DNA of 5,691 bases from Enterocloster asparagiformis. GTDB lineage: Bacteria; Bacillota; Clostridia; Lachnospirales; Lachnospiraceae. The notes under the pieces are model-generated. The model was not told where the DNA came from, did not search any database, and worked only from the letters and a program-made list of their open reading frames with translations. Numbering within the stretch: position 1 is the stretch's first letter; each line of letters starts with the position of its first letter. The DNA lies in contig JAGZSY010000073.1 of assembly GCA_018380885.1 (NCBI GenBank), positions 1-5,691 of the forward strand, in the 5' to 3' direction. Position numbers and translations under genes: made by a program. Shown here piece after piece: positions 1-5,607 of the stretch.

Positions 1-98
1 TGCAGCTGGCAGACCTTTCAGTGCGCCTTCCGGGCGCAAGTAGGTAACAGCCCCTTATAGGGGCAGAACAAGCCACCGGCTAAGCCGGTGGTCTTGAC
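1..98 (+). mobile_element. Probable right end of an IS200/IS605 (TnpB-type) element, including the 3' part of a possible omega RNA
   Basis: The segment contains three closely spaced hairpins: TGCGCC/GGCGCA (22-27 with 33-38), GCCCC/GGGGC (50-54 with 60-64) and CCACCGGC/GCCGGTGG (73-80 with 84-91). It ends with TTGAC at 94-98. Subterminal hairpins ending in a short cleavage tetra- or pentanucleotide, without terminal inverted repeats, are typical of IS200/IS605 right ends, where the TnpB guide RNA (omega RNA) scaffold also lies. The transposase genes would lie left of the window on the plus strand. Short reading frames at 1-47 are too brief to assign to a TnpB C-terminus. The element class is inferred from architecture only; an ordinary stack of hairpins downstream of another gene is the alternative. 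Confidence 0.5.
69..96 (+). repeat. Subterminal hairpin with one bulged T
   Basis: CAAG-CCACCGGC pairs with GCCGGTGG-CTTG around a TAA loop, giving 12 pairs interrupted only by an unpaired T at 92. An unpaired T in the stem is a known recognition feature of hairpins bound by Y1 TnpA transposases such as that of IS608. This strengthens the IS200/IS605 reading. Read on the minus strand the hairpin sits directly after the ATPase stop codon and could also act as a weak transcription terminator, but no clear T-run follows on that strand. Confidence 0.6.
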
Positions 99-99
99 T

Positions 100-873
100 T
101 TAGTTTCCGCATTCAATACTGATCTCGTTAAACTTCTTTAAGATATCATCGATATCCAGGGCTTTCTTTTCTTCCCCCTCCTTGTCGATCACCACGCTGC
201 CCTGGTGCATCATCATCAGCCGGTCCCCGTACTCCACCGCGTAGCGCAGGTTGTGGGTGACCATGATGGTGGTCAGGTTCTTTTCCCGGACGATTTTATC
301 CGTCAGCTCCATGATGGTCTCGGCCGTCTTGGGGTCCAGGGCGGCGGTGTGTTCGTCCAGAATCAGGAACTCAATGGGAGTCATGGTGGACATCAGCAGG
401 GCCATGGCCTGGCGCTGGCCTCCGGAGAGGACGCCCACCTTTACATTCATCTTGTCCTCCAGCCCCAGTCCCAGGCTGCGCAGGATTTCCCGGTAATACT
501 CGATCCGCTGGCGGTTGGTGCCCCGGCGCAGGTTGAAGGCCCTGCCCTTGTTGTCGGCTAAGGACATATTCTCCAGAATGGTCATGCTGGGGCAGGTGCC
601 CATGGACGGGTTCTGGTATACCCGCCCGATGCGCCGCTGGCGCTTGTACTCGGGCATGCGGGTGATGTCCTTGCCGCCGATCAGGATGCGGCCGTCGTCC
701 AGGGGGATGCTGCCGCAGATCAAATTCAGCATGGAGGTTTTGCCCGAGCCGTTGCTGCCCACCACGGACACGAACTGGTGCTCCTTCACCGTCAGGGAAA
801 AGTCGTCGAACAGGCACATTTCATTGACCGTGCCGGCGTTATAGTATTTATTGATGTGCTTTAACTCAAGCAT
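100..873 (-). CDS. trpZ: ABC transporter ATP-binding protein of a TrpXYZ-type importer
   Basis: This 257-residue cytoplasmic ATPase powers the importer encoded by the two upstream genes. All ABC motifs are intact: Walker A GSNGSGKT (39-46), Q-loop Gln87, signature LSGGQ (149-153), Walker B FLILDE (169-174, catalytic Glu174), D-loop ALD (178-180) and switch His207. Length and motif spacing fit a complete protein of the family paired with ABC_sub_bind lipoproteins. The ATG at 873-871 overlaps the end of the permease gene by 8 bp (ATGCTTGA), indicating translational coupling; an AAGGTG ribosome site lies just upstream inside the permease gene. The TAA stop at 102-100 lies one base from a probable insertion-element end, so the native downstream terminator is not visible. 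Substrate assignment rests on the Trp T-box leader rather than on this protein. The symbol follows the trpXYZ naming used for T-box-linked tryptophan transporters. Confidence 0.93.
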   Translation of the reverse strand: MLELKHINKYYNAGTVNEMCLFDDFSLTVKEHQFVSVVGSNGSGKTSMLNLICGSIPLDDGRILIGGKDITRMPEYKRQRRIGRVYQNPSMGTCPSMTILENMSLADNKGRAFNLRRGTNRQRIEYYREILRSLGLGLEDKMNVKVGVLSGGQRQAMALLMSTMTPIEFLILDEHTAALDPKTAETIMELTDKIVREKNLTTIMVTHNLRYAVEYGDRLMMMHQGSVVIDKEGEEKKALDIDDILKKFNEISIECGN

Positions 874-1810
874 GGCTCTTCACCTTCTTTCGTCTGTTGG
901 CGCTGGCCAGCAGGATGACCAGGAAGAGGATGGATGTGATCAGCTTCAAATCCGAGGCAATGATGGGCACGGAGACGATGTAGCCTCCGATGCGGTGCTG
1001 TCCGCCCACATTTAAGGCCAGGGAAACGCAGGCCTTGTAGAGAATGGAGCCGGCGATCACAGCGGTGGTGGACTTCACGAAGCCGAAGCGCTTAAACAGC
1101 TGGGTGCCGATGATCACGTTTGCCAGTCCGATGACAATGGTGCCGGTGCCGATGGAAATCTCAAAGAATCCCTTCTGCTGGCAGTACACGCTGCCCGCCA
1201 GGGCGGCGAAGCCGTTGGCGATGGCCAGTCCCACGATCTTGACCATTCCCTTGTCCTTGGCCAGGGAGGTCACCAGCAGGTCGTTGTCGCCCACCGCCCG
1301 CAGCAGGTAGCCGGAGCGGGTCTTTAAGTAGAGGTCCAGCAGGACCTTGCAGATCACCACGATGAGAAGCAGAATCAGCACCACCGTGTAGGGCTGCATG
1401 GCTTTGGGAACCCGCTGATCCAGAAAGCTGTTGCTAAAAATGGTCTCCTGGCTGAAAATGGGCAGGTTCGCCCTGCCGGTGATCCGCAGGTTAATGGAGT
1501 AGAGGGCGGTCATGACAATGATTCCGGAGAGCAGGTCCCGCACCTTCAGCTTCACATGGATCAGTCCGGTGCAGCAGCCGGCTAACGCCCCCACAAAAAA
1601 GGAGACGAACAGGGCGGCTATCGGGGAAATCCGCCCCACGAAGGGCAGCCCGTTTGCGATCCCCGCCGCGGTCAGCGCGGCCCCCAGGGGGAACGTGCCG
1701 TCCACGGACAAATCCGGAAAATCCAGGATTTTGTAGGTGATATATACGCCCAGCGCCATAATGGCGTACACCAGGCCTTCTTCCAGAATACCGAGTAAAA
1801 TAGTTAACAT
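866..1810 (-). CDS. trpY: ABC transporter permease of a TrpXYZ-type importer
   Basis: This 314-residue integral membrane protein is the permease of the importer and resembles the BPD_transp_2 family (branched-chain amino acid/sugar type permeases). It has many hydrophobic segments, among them roughly 9-29, 63-85, 141-160, 190-210, 221-240 and 290-303. The N-terminal DLSVDGTFPLGAA (33-45) and the segment from SGYLLRAVGDN (166-176) through GLANVIIGTQLF (228-239) are typical of permeases partnered with ABC_sub_bind lipoproteins; the second includes the cytoplasmic loop that contacts the ATPase. The C-terminus is basic (RRKKVK), as expected for a cytoplasmic tail. GGAGGA at 1821-1816 sits 5 nt before the ATG, supporting this start. 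The gene begins 25 bp after the lipoprotein gene and overlaps the ATPase gene by 8 bp, so all three form one operon. One permease gene implies a homodimeric channel. Confidence 0.92.
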   Translation of the reverse strand: MLTILLGILEEGLVYAIMALGVYITYKILDFPDLSVDGTFPLGAALTAAGIANGLPFVGRISPIAALFVSFFVGALAGCCTGLIHVKLKVRDLLSGIIVMTALYSINLRITGRANLPIFSQETIFSNSFLDQRVPKAMQPYTVVLILLLIVVICKVLLDLYLKTRSGYLLRAVGDNDLLVTSLAKDKGMVKIVGLAIANGFAALAGSVYCQQKGFFEISIGTGTIVIGLANVIIGTQLFKRFGFVKSTTAVIAGSILYKACVSLALNVGGQHRIGGYIVSVPIIASDLKLITSILFLVILLASANRRKKVKSHA

Positions 1811-1835
1811 GATCGTCCTCCGTCAGGGTTACTGC

Positions 1836-2945
1836 TTATTTTGTGCTGATTGCGTCGAACAGCTCGGCGGCTTCCGCGGTCAGCGTCTCGGGAAGGGTTA
1901 CTCCCAGATTCTCCGCAACCTTGGTGTTGCCGTAGAAGGCTGCTTCCTTTAATATCTCATAATTCAGTTCGCTGGCCTTGGCCTCGCCCTTTAACACCTT
2001 GGCCGCCATCAGACCGGTCTGCTTGCCCAGTTCAATGTAATCCAGGCCCATGGCCGCCAGACAGCCGATTTTCACCTGCTCGATCTCGCTGCCGAACACG
2101 GGAATGTTTTTGGCATTGGCCTTATCCAGAATTACGGGCAGGGAGGCCACCACCGTGTTGTCGGTCAGGTTGGTCATACAGTCCACTTTGCCCAGAAGGG
2201 TGTCTGCTGCCAGCGGGATGTCGTTGGGGACGGAAATTCCGGACTCCACGATCTCAAAGCCGTAGCTGGGGGCCAGCTCCTTGTACTCTGCGATGGCGGA
2301 CTCGGAGTTCACCTCGCTGGTGGTGTACATGATGCCGATGGTCTTGGCCTCAGGCAGGATTTCACGGATCATTTTCAGCTGTGCTTCCACCGGCAGCTTG
2401 TCGCTGGTGCCGGTCACCTCGCCCACCGGGGTCCCGTCCGGGTTGGCCAGCTCCGCGGCCACCGGATCGGTGACGGCGGTGAAGATCACCGGAATGTCGG
2501 ATTTCTTGGCCACGCCGTATTCGGCCTGGGCCATGGGGGTGGCGATGCCGCACATCAGGTCCACCTGTTTGCCGGCGAAGGTGGTGGCGATCTGGCTGGC
2601 CGTGCCGCCGTCGGTCAGAGCGTTTTCGTAGTCGATGGTCAGGTTCTTGCCCTCCTCGATTCCCGCTTCCTTCAGGCCGAGGATGAAGCCCTCGCGGCAG
2701 TTGTCCAGGGAGCCGTGCTCCGCGAACTGCCCGATGCCGATGGTGTAGCCGGAAGTTTCGGACTGCGCCGCGGTCTCGGCAGCTTCCGTGGTCCCGGCGG
2801 AGGTGTCGGCCTCAGCGCCGGTGGAAGGGGCTTCAGCTGTGGTTTCGGCCGCCGCGGTGGTGGCGTCCGGGGCCTTGGTCACACATCCGGTCAGCATGGA
2901 AGCGGCCAGAGCAGCGGTTAAGAGCATTGCCATTGATTTTTTCAT
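1836..2945 (-). CDS. trpX: Substrate-binding lipoprotein of a TrpXYZ-type ABC importer
   Basis: This 369-residue extracytoplasmic binding protein captures the ligand for the permease. It starts with a lipoprotein signal peptide: MKKS, a hydrophobic stretch, then lipobox LTGC with lipidated Cys21. Residues 22-66 form an Ala/Thr/Glu-rich low-complexity tether, followed by the two-lobed ABC_sub_bind (PF04392-like) domain at about 67-365. Family-like stretches include IGIGQFAEHGSLD (69-81), PVIFTAVTDPVAAEL (152-166) and IPVFGSEIEQVK (281-292). I chose the ATG at 2945 over one 21 bp upstream because GAGGAGGAAA lies 5 nt before it and the signal peptide then begins with the usual MKK. The gene is first in the operon and about 100 nt below a Trp T-box terminator, which points to tryptophan or a related aromatic compound as ligand. 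Relatives in streptococci have been linked to tryptophan; direct ligand evidence is absent here. Confidence 0.92.
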   Translation of the reverse strand: MKKSMAMLLTAALAASMLTGCVTKAPDATTAAAETTAEAPSTGAEADTSAGTTEAAETAAQSETSGYTIGIGQFAEHGSLDNCREGFILGLKEAGIEEGKNLTIDYENALTDGGTASQIATTFAGKQVDLMCGIATPMAQAEYGVAKKSDIPVIFTAVTDPVAAELANPDGTPVGEVTGTSDKLPVEAQLKMIREILPEAKTIGIMYTTSEVNSESAIAEYKELAPSYGFEIVESGISVPNDIPLAADTLLGKVDCMTNLTDNTVVASLPVILDKANAKNIPVFGSEIEQVKIGCLAAMGLDYIELGKQTGLMAAKVLKGEAKASELNYEILKEAAFYGNTKVAENLGVTLPETLTAEAAELFDAISTK

Positions 2946-2950
2946 AATAG

Positions 2951-2960
2951 TTTCCTCCTC
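2951..2960 (-). promoter_or_regulatory. Ribosome binding site of the substrate-binding lipoprotein gene
   Basis: GAGGAGGAAA on the minus strand lies 5 nt before the ATG at 2945. It overlaps the upstream in-frame ATG at 2966 only unproductively, which decides the start of the lipoprotein. Confidence 0.85.
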
Positions 2961-3043
2961 GTTCAATAAAAATGTATGTGGTTTCGCAATAAAATACCGT
3001 TATATTTGCAGGGTGAAGGGAGCGGAGTGCGGCCCGGCGCATC

Positions 3044-3080
3044 AAAAAAGTCCCAATCACAGCCGATGCTGTGATTGAGA
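3044..3080 (-). terminator. T-box intrinsic terminator
   Basis: TCTCAATCACAGC (3080-3068) pairs with GCTGTGATTGGGA (3063-3051) around an ATCG loop, 13 pairs with one G-T, followed by C and six T (3049-3044). Its 5' arm CTCAAT is also the 3' arm of the antiterminator, so the two structures exclude each other. Confidence 0.95.
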
Positions 3081-3324
3081 CGAATAAAATCCGCGGTGCC
3101 ACTCAATATTGACTATAGTCAGTCCACTCTACACATACAAACATATGCGCCGCACGATTAACGGTTGCGGAATCCGTCGGTCCATACAGAGACTTTATGT
3201 CCGTTCAGGACCGCCCTCGAAAGTCCATTCAGCAGCCAGCCTTATACCGCAATCCCACCACCTGCGGCTCTCTGAGATAAAACTTTGGAAGCTTACTCCT
3301 CTTTCTCAACGGTTTATTTTATTA
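3044..3324 (-). ncRNA. T-box riboswitch, tryptophan-specific (UGG specifier)
   Basis: The minus-strand leader has the full class I T-box plan. Stem I base pairs CCGTT (3312-3308) with GGCGG (3215-3211), then has tandem G-A pairs (GA motif), then GAAAG/CTTTC (3305-3301 with 3223-3219). The specifier loop shows AGTA (3297-3294) opposite GAA-TGG-A (3230-3224), so the specifier codon is TGG at 3227-3225 (Trp). The apical part has AGAGAGC (3273-3267) and a CCGCA/TGCGG hairpin. Further stems fill 3210-3130. The T-box TGGCACCGCGG begins at 3101. The antiterminator pairs ATTGAG (3107-3102) with CTCAAT (3079-3074) and GCG with CGT, leaving the 7-nt bulge TGGCACC (3101-3095). Its variable base C complements discriminator G73 of bacterial tRNA-Trp. 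Uncharged tRNA-Trp should stabilise the antiterminator and turn on the transporter operon. The 5' end is inferred from the promoter. Confidence 0.96.
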
Positions 3325-3330
3325 ACCCAT

Positions 3331-3359
3331 ATCCTAATACAGATCAGACCGTTTGTCAA
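3331..3359 (-). promoter_or_regulatory. Sigma-A-type promoter of the T-box/transporter operon
   Basis: On the minus strand TTGACA (3359-3354), a perfect -35, is followed by a 17-nt spacer and TAGGAT (3336-3331) as -10. Transcription would start near 3324, just before the first strand of T-box Stem I, so promoter and riboswitch positions confirm each other. Confidence 0.85.
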
Positions 3360-3429
3360 TAGCCGAATTAAAATAAAATGACTTTTATTGCCTGGGGAAA
3401 TGTGATAGACTGTAGTTGAAAGATGAAAC

Positions 3430-3436
3430 AGGAGGT
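3430..3436 (+). promoter_or_regulatory. Ribosome binding site of the cysteine hydrolase gene
   Basis: AGGAGGT lies 7 nt before the ATG at 3444 and after the earlier in-frame ATG at 3423. This places the start at 3444 and gives the usual family N-terminus MKRLLVVVDMQNDF. Confidence 0.85.
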
Positions 3437-3443
3437 AGCCGAC

Positions 3444-3956
3444 ATGAAACGATTACTTGTAGTTGTGGATATGCAGAATGATTTTATAGACGGCGCCCTG
3501 GGAACCGGGGAGGCCGAAAAGATCGTGCCTGCCGTGGTGAAAAAGGTCGACGAGTACGTGGCCGCCGGGGACGAGGTGGTTTTCACGCTGGACACGCATT
3601 TTGAGAACTATATGGACACGGCGGAGGGCAGAAAGCTTCCCGTACCCCACTGTGTAAAGGGGACCCATGGCTGGGAGCTCTGCGAAGCGTTAAAGGCCTG
3701 CGGGGGAAAGCGCTTTGAGAAATATACCTTTGGAAGCGAAGAGCTGGCCGCGTATGTCAGCGGCGGCGGGTACAGCTCGGTGGAGCTGGTGGGGTTGTGC
3801 ACGGATATCTGCGTGATCTCCAACGCCCTTATTCTGAAGGCGGCCGTGCCGGAGACGCCCATCGCGGTGGATTCCGCCTGCTGCGCCGGCGTGAGCCCGG
3901 AGAGCCATATAAACGCAATCAACGCAATGAAAGTCTGCCAGATCGATATCAGCTGA
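3444..3956 (+). CDS. Isochorismatase-family cysteine hydrolase (nicotinamidase-like)
   Basis: This 170-residue cytosolic hydrolase belongs to the isochorismatase/nicotinamidase superfamily. The catalytic triad is recognisable: Asp9 in VVDMQNDF, Lys93 in FEKYTFGS, and Cys123 in GLCTDICV. Metal-site residues of the nicotinamidase branch are partly present: Asp50 and His52 in TLDTH, and His69 in LPVPHCVKGT. The second His of the usual DxHxxxxxH pattern appears as Asp58. The family hydrolyses amides or related bonds; nicotinamide to nicotinate is the best-known reaction, but the altered metal site argues against assigning pncA. The length is slightly below typical nicotinamidases and close to many clostridial family members. 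It is divergent from the tryptophan transporter operon and is followed after 47 bp by the cytidylate-kinase-like gene, so the two are probably co-transcribed. The exact substrate cannot be read from the sequence. Confidence 0.9.
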   Translation: MKRLLVVVDMQNDFIDGALGTGEAEKIVPAVVKKVDEYVAAGDEVVFTLDTHFENYMDTAEGRKLPVPHCVKGTHGWELCEALKACGGKRFEKYTFGSEELAAYVSGGGYSSVELVGLCTDICVISNALILKAAVPETPIAVDSACCAGVSPESHINAINAMKVCQIDIS

Positions 3957-4003
3957 GGCGAAGGCTGGCGATCGGCAATCAACATATTTTAGGGGGCATT
4001 ACG

Positions 4004-4642
4004 ATGAATAAAAAACATTTTGTGATTACGGTTGAACGGCAGTACGGCAGCGGCGGACGCCTGACGGGCAAGCGCCTGGCCGAGGAGCTGGGCATCCACT
4101 TTTACGACGAGGAGATTCTGAAAATGACCTCGGAGACCAGCGCCATCGGCGAGCAGTATTATCGCCTGGCCGACGAGAAGGCGGGCAACAACCTGCTTTA
4201 CCGCATCGTCACCGGCATGAAGCCGGAGCTGACTGAGCCGGTGCGGGACGGGGACAACATCACCTCCCCGGAGAACCTGTTCCGCTTCCAGTCCTCGGTG
4301 ATCCGCAAGCTGGCGGGGCAGGAGAGCTGTATCATCGTGGGCCGCTGCGGCAACTATGTGCTGCAGGACCAGCTGGACGACGTGATCCGCATCTTCGTGT
4401 ACGCGGACACCGTCACCAGGGTGCGCCGGGTCATTGAGGTGGACCAGGTGGACGAGAGGGAAGCGCTCCGGCGCATGAAGCGCATCGACAAGGAGCGCAA
4501 AGAGTACCACCGGTATTTTACCGGCCGCGAGTGGATGGATATGGAGAATTACGACCTGCCCATCAACGCCAGCCGCATCGACTATGACCAGATGATCAAG
4601 CTGATCAAGGATTATCTGATTTTAAGGGGATATGAGATTTAG
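4004..4642 (+). CDS. Cytidylate-kinase-like family protein
   Basis: This 212-residue protein matches the cytidylate-kinase-like group (Cytidylate_kin2, PF13189 type), common in Clostridia and distinct from the housekeeping Cmk. Visible features are an N-terminal VITVERQYGSGGRLTGKRLAEELG, taking the place of the nucleotide-binding loop (Gly15-Ser16-Gly17-Gly18); a central CIIVGRCGNYVL (109-120); a basic lid-like stretch around DKERKEYHRYFTGREW (162-177); and YDLPINASRI (183-192) near the C-terminus. The canonical GKS/T lysine of a P-loop is not in its usual place, a trait I recall for this group. It may phosphorylate a nucleoside monophosphate, but the substrate is unproven. I chose the ATG at 4004 because AGGGGG (3991-3996) precedes it and the protein then starts at the conserved region; the open frame extending to 3797 overlaps the hydrolase gene and is not credible. 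Confidence 0.88.
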   Translation: MNKKHFVITVERQYGSGGRLTGKRLAEELGIHFYDEEILKMTSETSAIGEQYYRLADEKAGNNLLYRIVTGMKPELTEPVRDGDNITSPENLFRFQSSVIRKLAGQESCIIVGRCGNYVLQDQLDDVIRIFVYADTVTRVRRVIEVDQVDEREALRRMKRIDKERKEYHRYFTGREWMDMENYDLPINASRIDYDQMIKLIKDYLILRGYEI

Positions 4643-4677
4643 AGAGAGACTGGCCCGCTTTGGTGTGAACTGCGGTG

Positions 4678-4702
4678 AGCCGCCTGCGGCTGGATTTGTT
4701 TT
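4678..4702 (+). terminator. Weak hairpin between the kinase-like and ZIP genes
   Basis: AGCCG pairs with CGGCT (4678-4682 with 4687-4691) around CCTG, followed by GGATTTGTTTTA. The stem is only 5 bp and the T-run is interrupted, so it would be at most a partial terminator within the 81-bp gap. It may reduce read-through into the ZIP gene. No convincing separate promoter for the ZIP gene was seen in the gap. Confidence 0.25.
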
Positions 4703-4723
4703 AATAGAAAGGCGGTTTGAGAG

Positions 4724-5497
4724 ATGAATATTTTTGCCGGGATTATGATCCCGTTTATCGGCACCACGGCTGGAGCCGCGTGTGTGTATTTCCTGCGCCA
4801 GGGCATCCGCCCGGTGGTGCAGAAGGGGCTTTTGGGTTTTGCCTCCGGTGTGATGATCGCCGCCTCCGTGTGGTCCCTGCTGATCCCGGCCATGGACATG
4901 AGCGAGGCAATGGGACGGCTGTCCTTCATCCCGGCTGCGTCCGGCTTTATCTTAGGCATCGCGTTTTTGCTGGCGTTGGACCGGCTGATCCCCCATCTGC
5001 ACCTGGATGCCGACGAACCAGAGGGCCCAAGGGGCAACTGGAAGAAGAGCACCATGCTGGTGCTGGCGGTGACGCTGCACAATATCCCCGAGGGTATGGC
5101 GGTGGGCGTGGCCTTCGCCGGCCTGCTCTCCGACAACGGAAGTATCACCATGGCCGGAGCCCTGGCCCTGGCCATCGGCATAGCGATCCAGAATTTTCCC
5201 GAGGGAGCCATCATTTCCCTGCCACTGAAGGACGCGGCGGGCAAGAACAAGGCCTTTGTCTACGGTATGCTGTCCGGGATCGTGGAGCCCATCGGCGCAG
5301 GCCTCATGCTGGCGCTGTCGGACTTCCTCGGGCCTGCCCTGCCCTATATGCTTTCCTTTGCCGCGGGAGCCATGGTGTACGTGGTGGTGGAGGAGCTGAT
5401 TCCCGAGTCCGCGGAGGGGGATCACTCCAACATGGGCACCATCGGGTTCGCGGCCGGCTTTGTAGTGATGATGATCCTGGACGTGGCCCTGGGATAG
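4724..5497 (+). CDS. ZIP-family divalent metal transporter
   Basis: This 257-residue membrane protein belongs to the ZIP family (GufA/ZupT-like), which moves Zn2+ and often other divalent metals into the cytosol. About eight hydrophobic helices fit the family fold: roughly 2-24, 34-56, 68-88, 109-133, 143-167, 177-199, 205-227 and 237-256. The metal-site signatures are intact: HNIPEGMAVG (119-128, His119, Asn120, Glu123) in TM4, and QNFPEG (156-161, Gln156, Asn157, Glu160) in TM5. Glu189 in TM6 and VEELIPE (222-228) in TM7 also match. The loop between TM3 and TM4 is short, with HLHLD (91-95) as a possible metal-binding patch. The N-terminus follows an AAAGGCGG ribosome site (4708-4715), supporting this start. 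The gene is complete and followed by a terminator-like hairpin. Metal preference cannot be told from sequence, and no metal-responsive operator was recognised upstream. Confidence 0.95.
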   Translation: MNIFAGIMIPFIGTTAGAACVYFLRQGIRPVVQKGLLGFASGVMIAASVWSLLIPAMDMSEAMGRLSFIPAASGFILGIAFLLALDRLIPHLHLDADEPEGPRGNWKKSTMLVLAVTLHNIPEGMAVGVAFAGLLSDNGSITMAGALALAIGIAIQNFPEGAIISLPLKDAAGKNKAFVYGMLSGIVEPIGAGLMLALSDFLGPALPYMLSFAAGAMVYVVVEELIPESAEGDHSNMGTIGFAAGFVVMMILDVALG

Positions 5498-5519
5498 GCG
5501 GCTGCGGCCTTGCGGCCGG

Positions 5520-5549
5520 TGCATATAATGAACATGCGTATAATAAATA
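5520..5549 (+). repeat. 15-bp imperfect tandem repeat with two TATAAT boxes
   Basis: TGCATATAATGAACA (5520-5534) is followed directly by TGCGTATAATAAATA (5535-5549), identical at 12 of 15 positions. Each copy has a perfect TATAAT (5524-5529 and 5539-5544). No -35 box at proper spacing was found for either, so promoter function is doubtful. Confidence 0.6.
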
Positions 5550-5595
5550 AGGACCTGAAGCGTATTTTGTGACAATACGCCTCAGGTCCTTATTT
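5545..5595 (+). terminator. Long hairpin, probable terminator downstream of the ZIP gene
   Basis: AAATAAGGACCTGA (5545-5558) pairs perfectly with TCAGGTCCTTATTT (5582-5595). After a single A/C mismatch, GCGTATT pairs with AATACGC around a TTGTGAC loop, giving a 21-pair stem. The A/T-rich base means the stem is flanked by A-runs on one side and T-runs on the other, as in bidirectional terminators. It lies about 50 bp after the ZIP stop codon. The T-run is short and partly inside the stem, so an inverted-repeat element is an alternative. Confidence 0.65.
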
Positions 5596-5607
5596 GTGTC
5601 ACAGTAA

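Noticed and set aside
1..60. C-terminal coding end of a TnpB transposase
   Set aside because: All three plus frames reach a stop within 60 bases and none shows a recognisable TnpB tail, so the sequence cannot decide.
205..561. Plus-strand open frames antisense to the ATPase, permease and lipoprotein genes
   Set aside because: They are biased in composition, have no family features, and lie opposite genes with intact motifs and ribosome sites.
2946..2966. Earlier start (MNEEETI...) for the substrate-binding lipoprotein
   Set aside because: The strong ribosome site at 2951-2960 lies downstream of that ATG, and the extension would put acidic residues before the signal peptide.
3378..3411. Promoter for the plus-strand hydrolase gene (ATGACT or TTGCCT with TGTGAT, TGATAG or TAGACT)
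   Set aside because: A promoter must exist near here, but no pair has both good boxes and 16-18 nt spacing, so no specific site can be supported.
3797..4003. N-terminal extension of the cytidylate-kinase-like protein into the hydrolase gene
   Set aside because: The extension overlaps the end of the hydrolase gene out of frame and has no family similarity, and an AGGGGG site precedes the ATG at 4004.
4717..5550. A 277-codon plus-strand open frame overlapping the ZIP gene in another frame
   Set aside because: It is rich in Arg, Gly, His and Pro with no domain, lacks membrane or catalytic motifs, and covers an intact ZIP gene with its own ribosome site. It is a GC-rich shadow frame.
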